Assembly: GCA_937873105.1 (NCBI GenBank)
Contig: CALMWD010000157.1
Location: 1 to 6,683, forward strand
From: an uncultured Rhodanobacteraceae bacterium
Lineage (GTDB): Bacteria > Pseudomonadota > Gammaproteobacteria > Xanthomonadales > Ahniellaceae
Direction of reading: 5' to 3'
Length of the DNA: 6,683 nucleotides
The position numbers and the translations under genes were made by a program. Under the pieces are notes generated by a model. That model worked only from the letters and a program-made list of their open reading frames with translations, did no database searches and was not told the origin of the DNA. Positions 1 through 4,991 of this stretch are shown here, piece by piece (the stretch's first letter is position 1; each line of letters begins with the position of its first letter).

Positions 1-97
1 CTTCACGGGCGGCGAACTCGTCGTCGAGGGTCGCCAGGTCATCGGCCCGGGCCGAAGCGGACAGGAGGCACAACAGCAACGGCAGCAACGGGCGCAT
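1..97 (-). CDS. N-terminus of an exported protein of unknown function (partial)
   Basis: Reading leftward from an ATG at 97-95, the frame stays open to the window edge and gives 32 residues. They start MRPLLPLLLCLLSASARA and continue with DDLATLDDEFAAR. This is a short Sec signal peptide: one Arg at position 3, a Leu-rich core over about residues 4-12, and an Ala-x-Ala type cleavage site (ARA) before DD at 19. Cys10 lies inside the hydrophobic core without a good lipobox after it, so signal peptidase I cleavage is more likely than lipidation. A purine-rich ribosome binding site (GAGGAA on the minus strand, 102-107) lies 4 bases upstream of the ATG and supports this start. The mature part is too short to assign a family. 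The protein is probably periplasmic or secreted, and is transcribed divergently from the MBOAT gene. It is too short for a length-filtered ORF list, but signal peptide plus ribosome binding site make it credible. Confidence 0.7.
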   Translation of the reverse strand, partial: MRPLLPLLLCLLSASARADDLATLDDEFAARE

Positions 98-212
98 GGA
101 TTTCCTCGGTGGAGATCGATGCACGCTAGCGCCGCCGCAGGCAACCGCCATGGCCCGGAAGTCGCCGTGACCGATGGCCTGCGACGCGATGGCGGGAAGC
201 CCGCAACCGCAC

Positions 213-218
213 GATAAT
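213..218 (+). promoter_or_regulatory. Candidate -10 element upstream of the MBOAT gene
   Basis: GATAAT matches the sigma-70 -10 consensus at five of six positions and stands out in a GC-rich gap. A transcript starting about 7 bases downstream would have a leader of only about 20-25 bases. No good -35 hexamer is seen: the 17-base-spaced position reads TGGCGG, a poor match. A small inverted repeat (GCGGG-AAG-CCCGC, 192-204) lies just upstream. This is a weak call from visual matching only. Confidence 0.2.
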
Positions 219-247
219 GCGGGATTGCGCCTGCGCCGACGCCATCG

Positions 248-1651
248 ATGAATTTCAACTCCTGGGCCTTCGTGGCCTTCTTCCTGGTCGTGTACGCGAT
301 GACGGCGCCGCTGCGCCGCTATTCCACGCTGCACAAATGGATCCTGCTGCTGGCCAGCTGGTACTTCTACGCCTCCTGGAACTGGCAGTACCTCGGCCTG
401 ATCCTGTTCTCGACCGTGTTCGACTACTGGGTCGGGCTGCGGTTCGCGAAGACCATGCACCCGCGACGGCTGATCACGATCAGCGTCATCGTCAACCTCG
501 GCGTGCTGGCCTTCTTCAAGTATGCAAACTTCCTGATCGCCAGCGCGAACGACGTCGCCACGACCTTCGGCAGCACCCTGCAGTTCAGCGCGATCGACGT
601 GTTGCTGCCGGTTGGCATCTCGTTCTACACATTCCAGAGCATGAGCTACACGATCGACGTGTACCGCGGCGAACTGCCGCCGCGCCGCAGCCTGCTGGAC
701 TATGCCCTGTTCATCGCCTTCTTCCCGCAACTGGTCGCCGGCCCGATCGTGCGCGCCAGCGAATTCTTCGCGGAGCTCGACCATCCGAAGCGCATTCCGT
801 CGAAGGAAATCGCGTATGCGCTGATCCTGATCTTCTTCGGCATGGTCAAGAAGGTGGTGTTCGCGGATTCGCTGGCGGCGGCGACCGACCCGATCTGGAA
901 CAACCTCGCGGGCAGCGATCCGGTCGCGGTGCTGCTCGCGATCTACGGTTTCGCGTTCCAGATCTACTTCGACTTCTCCGGCTACACCGACATCGCGATC
1001 GGCATCGCCCTGCTGTTTGGCTTCCGCTTCCCGCAGAACTTCAACTATCCGTACATCGCGACCAGCCTGCAGGACTTCTGGCGACGCTGGCACATGACGC
1101 TGTCGCGCTGGTTGCGCGACTACCTCTACATCGCGCTCGGCGGCAACCGCAAAGGCCCGACGCGCACGCAGGTGAACCTGATGCTGACCATGCTGCTCGG
1201 TGGCCTGTGGCATGGCGCGAGCTGGAACTTCGTGATCTGGGGCGGCATCCACGGCCTGTGGCTGGCGATCGAACGCAGCCTGCTGTTCCGCATTCCCGGC
1301 TGGCAGTCGGAACGGTTCGGCATGCGGGCAGTGCGCTGGTTCGTGACCTTCCACCTGGTCTGCTTCGCCTGGATCTTCTTCCGCGCCCCGGACCTCGCCG
1401 CCAGCCTGTTGGTGCTGGACAAGCTCGGCGACCTGTTCACCGTGCCTTCCCGCATCGCCGCCCTGCAGATGCTGGCGCTTGCCCTCGCCGCCTTCCTGCT
1501 GATGCACCTCGCGGGCGCGCGCTTCCAGCTGAAACACCGGATCGGCGAAGGTCCGTTGTGGCTGCACGCCGGGGCCACGCTGGCCTGCCTGCTGATGCTG
1601 ATCCTGCTGACGCCGCAGTATTCGGCACCCTTCATCTACTTCCAGTTCTGA
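248..1651 (+). CDS. MBOAT-family membrane-bound O-acyltransferase (AlgI/PatA/DltB-like)
   Basis: This 467-residue multi-pass inner-membrane protein probably takes an acyl group, most often acetyl, from a cytoplasmic donor and passes it across the membrane toward an extracytoplasmic glycan. Roughly 10-12 hydrophobic segments are visible. MBOAT signatures appear in the expected order: LLASWYFYASWNW (34-46), FPQLVAGPIVRASEF (159-173), FGMVKKVVFAD (197-207), QIYFDFSGYTDIAIG (238-252), DFWRRWHMTLSRWLRDYLY (276-294) and GGLWHGASWNFVIWGG (318-333). His322 is the invariant MBOAT histidine, and His282 is the second conserved one. The C-terminus PFIYFQF is typical of bacterial AlgI-type proteins, and length is normal for the group. 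The start at 248 keeps the first membrane helix (NSWAFVAFFLVVYA); the next ATG, codon 18, would remove it. No clear Shine-Dalgarno sequence precedes 248. The next gene starts one base after its stop, so the two are surely cotranscribed. The acceptor glycan cannot be deduced: alginate, peptidoglycan, cellulose, lipopolysaccharide or another polymer are all possible. Confidence 0.93.
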   Translation: MNFNSWAFVAFFLVVYAMTAPLRRYSTLHKWILLLASWYFYASWNWQYLGLILFSTVFDYWVGLRFAKTMHPRRLITISVIVNLGVLAFFKYANFLIASANDVATTFGSTLQFSAIDVLLPVGISFYTFQSMSYTIDVYRGELPPRRSLLDYALFIAFFPQLVAGPIVRASEFFAELDHPKRIPSKEIAYALILIFFGMVKKVVFADSLAAATDPIWNNLAGSDPVAVLLAIYGFAFQIYFDFSGYTDIAIGIALLFGFRFPQNFNYPYIATSLQDFWRRWHMTLSRWLRDYLYIALGGNRKGPTRTQVNLMLTMLLGGLWHGASWNFVIWGGIHGLWLAIERSLLFRIPGWQSERFGMRAVRWFVTFHLVCFAWIFFRAPDLAASLLVLDKLGDLFTVPSRIAALQMLALALAAFLLMHLAGARFQLKHRIGEGPLWLHAGATLACLLMLILLTPQYSAPFIYFQF

Positions 1652-1652
1652 C

Positions 1653-2768
1653 ATGCGGCCGATCCTGCTCCGACTTCTGCTTGCCGTCCTCGGGCTCCTG
1701 GCCATCGAGGCCGCCTTCCGCTTCGGCGCCTGGGATGCGCTGGTGCCGCCGCAAAGCCATTCCGGCACGACCATCCGCATGCGCGACGCGGTGCGCGCGC
1801 ACGCCGGTCGCATCGACATCGTCACCCTCGGCAGTTCACGCGCCGAATACGGCCTCGACCATGCCGCGCTGGCCGCAGCCGCGCAGCAACGCGGCCTCGT
1901 GCACGCGAATCTGAGCATGCCGGGTTCCCATTGGATGACGATCTTTGAGCAGTCGCGCTGGTTGCGCCGCGAACGCCCCGAGGTCCAGGGCGTCGTCATC
2001 GCGCTGTCGGCCGCGGACATGACCTGGCGCAGCAACGGCAGCTACGAACTCGCCATCGTGCAGCCAATGCGCTCGCCGTGGTCGATCGACGACGAGATCC
2101 GCTTCCGCTTCGACCCGAAGGACCTCAACACCTATGGCGTCTTCTCCGCGTTGTTCGGTTACCGGCAGGCGGTGCAGCACGCGCTGCAGTCGCCGCGCGA
2201 ACTGCGCAAGTCGCTGCAGTGGTTCCGCGAGTACGGCCGCCATCCGCTGTTCGACGGTCCCCACGTCAGCCACGATCTATGCGGACTGCCACTGGCCACA
2301 GTGGCCGATTGTGCTCGGGCTGCACCCACGATCCCCGAGCAGCAGACGCCGATCGACCAGTGCAAGTCCTTGCTGCCGAGTGTCGGCGTGTCGCCGGACT
2401 GGCGCGCGCTGACCGCCGACACCTTGACCGAAGAACGTCGCGCCCTCGCCGAATTGCGCCGCGCACAGATCCGGGCCATGGGTTGGCCGCGCCCGCCGGT
2501 CGTGGTGCTGATGCCGATCACCCACGTCTGGCGCAAGGAACTGATGCCCCAGGGCGCGATCGCGTGGTCGCACCTGGTGCTGGATCCGCTGGCGGCATCC
2601 GGCGAGATCGTGCTGATCGACCTGAGCACTGCGCTCGACGACGGCGACACCACGCGCTGCGACTATTTTTTCGACCTGTACCACCAGAACGAAGCCGGTG
2701 CCCGGGCGCTGACGCAGCAGTTGCTGCCGCAGCTCGACCGCACCCTCTACGCGCCGGCGGGTCGCTGA
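1653..2768 (+). CDS. Membrane-anchored SGNH-type acyltransferase/esterase partner of the MBOAT protein
   Basis: This 371-residue protein probably acts on the periplasmic face, taking the acyl group exported by the MBOAT protein and transferring it to a glycan, as AlgJ/AlgX, PatB or DltD do with their partners. A single hydrophobic segment (about 4-21, RLLLAVLGLLAIEAAF) follows Arg2 and acts as a signal anchor. SGNH block I is seen as VTLGSSRAEYG (57-67), with Ser62 the likely nucleophile; the usual GDS reads GSS, as is common in DltD/AlgX-like proteins. NLSMPGS (86-92) fits block II with Gly91. The block V dyad is DLYH (341-344), with Asp341 and His344. A canonical GxND block III is not obvious; ALSAADM (117-123) sits about where it should be. 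Four cysteines (210, 220, 237, 336) could form periplasmic disulfides. The ATG lies one base after the MBOAT stop (TGAcATG), which suggests translational coupling. A plain deacetylase or esterase is possible but less likely beside an MBOAT gene. Confidence 0.8.
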   Translation: MRPILLRLLLAVLGLLAIEAAFRFGAWDALVPPQSHSGTTIRMRDAVRAHAGRIDIVTLGSSRAEYGLDHAALAAAAQQRGLVHANLSMPGSHWMTIFEQSRWLRRERPEVQGVVIALSAADMTWRSNGSYELAIVQPMRSPWSIDDEIRFRFDPKDLNTYGVFSALFGYRQAVQHALQSPRELRKSLQWFREYGRHPLFDGPHVSHDLCGLPLATVADCARAAPTIPEQQTPIDQCKSLLPSVGVSPDWRALTADTLTEERRALAELRRAQIRAMGWPRPPVVVLMPITHVWRKELMPQGAIAWSHLVLDPLAASGEIVLIDLSTALDDGDTTRCDYFFDLYHQNEAGARALTQQLLPQLDRTLYAPAGR

Positions 2769-2779
2769 ATCAGGCCGGC
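2753..2779. repeat. Inverted repeat spanning two convergent stop codons
   Basis: GCCGGC at 2753-2758 and GCCGGC at 2774-2779 are self-complementary and can pair around a 15-base loop. Inside the loop CTG-AAT-CAG (2765-2773) can add a small inner stem, and it includes both stop codons. It could slow polymerase from either side where the SGNH and LOG genes meet. There is no T-tract on either strand and GC-rich hexamers recur by chance here, so this is only a weak bidirectional terminator candidate. Confidence 0.25.
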
Positions 2780-3354
2780 TTCAGTGCCGCGAACGCGCGC
2801 GCGTGTTCGGGCCAGGCTTCGCTGCCGCGGATGGCGGGCAGCACTTCCTCGACCGAGTCGACGAACTGCCACATCGCGGCGTGCGCCTCGCCCATCATGC
2901 GTTCGCGGATGGTGTGCTGCAGGAAGTCGCGGAGGCCGTCGTAGAAGCCGCGCGTGTTCACGAACACGATCGGCTTCAGGTAGAGCCCGAGGCGCTTCAG
3001 CGTGATCGCCTCGAACACCTCTTCCAGCGTGCCGCAGCCGCCCGGCAGGGCGACCACGGCATCGGAACCGGTCAGCAGTCGATGCTTGCGTTCGCGCATG
3101 TCCTCGACGATGTCGAGCGTGGCCAGGCCCGGATGCTGCCATTCCACTTCGGTCATGAAGCGGGGAATGATGCCGACCACGTGGCCCTGCTTCGACAGGG
3201 CGCCGTCGGCGAGCGCGCCCATCGAGCCCATGCCGCCGCCGCCATAGACCGTGATGCAGCCCGCTTCGGCCAGCAGCTCGCCGAGGCGGAATGCGGCGCG
3301 GTGGTATTCGGGATCGCACTGCGCGCTGGACGCGCAATAAACGCAGATTCGCAT
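2770..3354 (-). CDS. LOG family (TIGR00730) nucleoside 5'-monophosphate phosphoribohydrolase
   Basis: This 194-residue cytoplasmic Rossmann-like enzyme probably releases the free base and ribose 5-phosphate from nucleoside monophosphates. Plant and some bacterial members activate cytokinins this way; in most bacteria the true substrate is unclear. Such proteins are often misnamed lysine decarboxylases. The visible signatures are MRICVYCASS (1-10), VYGGGGMGSMGALADGAL (36-53), the MRERKHRL segment (86-93) and the phosphate-binding PGGCGTLEE (104-112), with the catalytic Arg/Glu region preserved. The usual signature is PGGxGTxxE, commonly with Tyr or Phe at x, so Cys107 is unusual. The frame stays open upstream to an ATG at 3438, but the extra 28 residues are low-complexity and unlike the family. 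The ATG at 3354 has a GGAG six bases upstream and puts the conserved N-terminus exactly at the start. The gene converges on the SGNH gene with one base between stops and diverges from putP. Confidence 0.92.
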   Translation of the reverse strand: MRICVYCASSAQCDPEYHRAAFRLGELLAEAGCITVYGGGGMGSMGALADGALSKQGHVVGIIPRFMTEVEWQHPGLATLDIVEDMRERKHRLLTGSDAVVALPGGCGTLEEVFEAITLKRLGLYLKPIVFVNTRGFYDGLRDFLQHTIRERMMGEAHAAMWQFVDSVEEVLPAIRGSEAWPEHARAFAALKPA

Positions 3355-3360
3355 CGTCGG

Positions 3361-3364
3361 CTCC
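3361..3364 (-). promoter_or_regulatory. Ribosome binding site that fixes the LOG start
   Basis: On the minus strand this reads GGAG, six bases before the ATG at 3354. Spacing and sequence are good, and it supports the 194-residue form of the LOG protein over the in-frame upstream ATG at 3438. Confidence 0.7.
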
Positions 3365-3433
3365 GGAACGGGCGCCGGCACGGTACGGCAGTCCGCTGGC
3401 GACCAGCAAGCCCCGACGAGCGCATTCCGACCG

Positions 3434-3446
3434 GCCACGCGGTGGC
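3434..3446. promoter_or_regulatory. Short palindrome between LOG and putP, possible operator
   Basis: GCCAC-GCG-GTGGC is a perfect 5-base inverted repeat around three bases, followed at once by a second small one, GCAT-C-ATGC (3445-3453). It lies in the 124-base gap between the divergent LOG and putP starts, 20 bases before the putP ribosome binding site. Its position would suit a repressor site or a leader hairpin for putP. Short palindromes are common in GC-rich DNA, so function is unproven. I could not pick convincing -35/-10 elements in this gap. Confidence 0.25.
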
Positions 3447-3478
3447 ATCATGCGCGTCCCCGCCCCGAGGAACGCCGG

Positions 3479-4927
3479 ATGCCCTCGCACGACACCCCGA
3501 CCCTGATCGCGACCTTCGCCGTCTATCTCGGCATCTGCCTGGTGCTCGGCTTCGTGGCCTGGCGCCGTACCACGAACCTCAAGGACTTCATCCTCGGCGG
3601 ACGCTCGCTCGGCCCCTGGGTGACGGCCCTGTCGGCCCAGGCCACCGACATGTCCGGCTGGCTGCTGCTCGGCCTGCCCGGCTTCGCCTATCTGGCCGGC
3701 ATCGAATCGGCCTGGCTGGTCGGCGGCCTCGTGGTCGGCACCTGGCTGAACTGGCGCTTCGTCGCGCAACCGCTGCGCGAACGCACCGAGGCGCTGGGCG
3801 ATGCACTGACCCTGCCCGCCTACTTCGAACGCGCCTTCGACGATGTCGGCGGCCTGCTGCGGCCGTTGTCGGCGTTTTTCATCCTGGTGTTCTTCATCCT
3901 CTACGCGAGTTCGCAGTTCGTCGCCGCCGGACGCCTGTTCGAATCGCTGTTCGGGCTGCCCTATGCCTGGGCGGTGTTCTGGGGCTCGATCGTGATGCTG
4001 GCCTACACCTTCCTCGGCGGCTTCCTGGCGGTGTCGTGGTCGGATGTGCTGCAGGGCACGCTGATGTTTTTCGCGCTGCTCCTGGTCGCGGCCATGGGCG
4101 TGCATCTGGTCGGCGGCTTCGACGGTCTGCACGCGACCCTGAACGCGTTCAACGCCGAACTGCTGAATCCATGGACGAATGCCGAGGGTGCCCCGCTCGG
4201 CTGGATCGGCATCGCTTCGGCCTTGGCCTGGGGCCTGGGGTATTGCGGCCAGCCGCACATCCTGGCGCGCTTCATGGCGATTCGCGACCCGCAGCAGATG
4301 CGGATCGCCCGCCGCGTCGCGATGTCCTGGCAGATCGTCGTGCTGGCGGCGGCGATGCTGGTCGGCATGAGCGCGCTCGGCGCCTTGCCGGTGCGGCTCG
4401 AAGGCAGCGACGCCGAGAAGGCCTTCATCCAGATGAGCGCGCAGTTCTTCCCGCCCTGGCTGGCCGGCATCTGCCTGGCCGGGGTGCTGGCGGCGATCAT
4501 GAGCACTGCCTCGGCGCAGTTGTTGCTGTCGTCGGCGGCCTTCGCCGAGGACTTCTATCGCGGCCTGATCCGCAAGCAGGCCGGTGCACGCGAGTTGCTC
4601 TGGGTCGGTCGCCTCGCGGTGCTCGGCGTCGCCGCGATCGCCTCCGTCGTCGCCCTCGATCCGAGCAGCACGGTGCTGTCGCGGGTCGGCGACGCCTGGG
4701 CCGGCTTCGGCGCCACCTTCGGTCCGGCCATCGTGCTGTCGCTGTACTGGCCGCGCATGACCCGTATCGGCGCCTATGCCGGCGTGCTGGCCGGCGGCCT
4801 CACGGTCGTGGGCTGGATGGCGATGGCCGATCGCGGCGGCATTTTTGCGCTGTACGCGATGGTGCCCGGATTCGCCGCCTCGCTGCTGGCGATCGTGGCG
4901 GCCAGTCTGGCTTCGCGCCGACGCTGA
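3479..4927 (+). CDS. putP: Sodium/proline symporter PutP (SSS family)
   Basis: This 482-residue inner-membrane transporter couples Na+ entry to uptake of L-proline, used as carbon and nitrogen source or as a compatible solute. Length is close to the roughly 500 residues usual for PutP, with about 13 hydrophobic segments expected of the LeuT-fold SSS family. PutP-specific stretches are clear: FILGGRSLGPWVTALSAQ (37-54), ATDMSGWLLLGLPG (55-68) with Asp57 and Ser59 at the known Na+/substrate site, GGFLAVSWSDVLQGTLM (180-196), WGLGYCGQPHILARFMA (251-267), IMSTASAQLLLSSA (340-353) with Ser342/Thr343 matching the Na+-binding Ser/Thr pair, and DAWAGFGATFGP (about 403-414). A ribosome binding site GAGGAA (3467-3472) lies six bases before the ATG. 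The proline-oxidising putA is not in the window, so catabolic versus osmotic role is open. Another SSS substrate is possible, but the match over the whole length favours proline. Confidence 0.9.
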   Translation: MPSHDTPTLIATFAVYLGICLVLGFVAWRRTTNLKDFILGGRSLGPWVTALSAQATDMSGWLLLGLPGFAYLAGIESAWLVGGLVVGTWLNWRFVAQPLRERTEALGDALTLPAYFERAFDDVGGLLRPLSAFFILVFFILYASSQFVAAGRLFESLFGLPYAWAVFWGSIVMLAYTFLGGFLAVSWSDVLQGTLMFFALLLVAAMGVHLVGGFDGLHATLNAFNAELLNPWTNAEGAPLGWIGIASALAWGLGYCGQPHILARFMAIRDPQQMRIARRVAMSWQIVVLAAAMLVGMSALGALPVRLEGSDAEKAFIQMSAQFFPPWLAGICLAGVLAAIMSTASAQLLLSSAAFAEDFYRGLIRKQAGARELLWVGRLAVLGVAAIASVVALDPSSTVLSRVGDAWAGFGATFGPAIVLSLYWPRMTRIGAYAGVLAGGLTVVGWMAMADRGGIFALYAMVPGFAASLLAIVAASLASRRR

Positions 4928-4930
4928 TTC

Positions 4931-4957
4931 CCGTCGTCTCAGGCGCTGAGACAACGG
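4931..4957 (+). terminator. Stem-loop after putP, terminator-like without a T-tract
   Basis: GTCTCAG (4936-4942) and CTGAGAC (4946-4952) form a perfect 7-base stem around a GCG loop. Outside a single C/A mismatch, CCGT (4931-4934) pairs with ACGG (4954-4957), giving about 12 paired positions in all. It begins three bases after the putP stop. The following bases (TGGCGGTC) are not a T-tract, so a classical Rho-independent terminator is not shown. It may still pause polymerase, protect the putP 3' end or bind a protein. It lies 34 bases upstream of the helicase start. Confidence 0.5.
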
Positions 4958-4991
4958 TGGCGGTCAATCGCGGTCCCTGAGGAGAACCCCG

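Noticed and set aside
192..204. GCGGG-AAG-CCCGC inverted repeat as a terminator or operator
   Set aside because: Only five pairs of G/C bases in GC-rich DNA with no T-tract; likely chance.
217..1914. Plus-strand open frame of 565 codons overlapping the MBOAT and SGNH genes
   Set aside because: It is a frame-shifted reading of both genes; its Arg/Pro/Leu-rich sequence has no MBOAT motif and no ribosome binding site.
2078..2944. Plus-strand open frame of 288 codons running from the SGNH gene into LOG
   Set aside because: It is an off-frame shadow: Arg/Ala/Pro-rich, no domain, no ribosome binding site.
3355..3438. 28-codon N-terminal extension of LOG
   Set aside because: The extension is unlike any LOG N-terminus, while ATG 3354 has a well-spaced GGAG and begins exactly at the conserved strand.
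2747..4954. Minus-strand open frame of 735 codons, spanning LOG and opposite putP
   Set aside because: It is off-frame to LOG and antisense to putP. Composition is rich in Arg, Gln, His, Gly and Ala with no domain, membrane segment or motif, as expected of a frame kept open by high GC at codon third positions.
2803..4980. Plus-strand open frame of 725 codons
   Set aside because: It is antisense to LOG and then off-frame to putP, with an Arg/Ala/Gly-rich sequence. PutP in the other frame has full family similarity and its own ribosome binding site.
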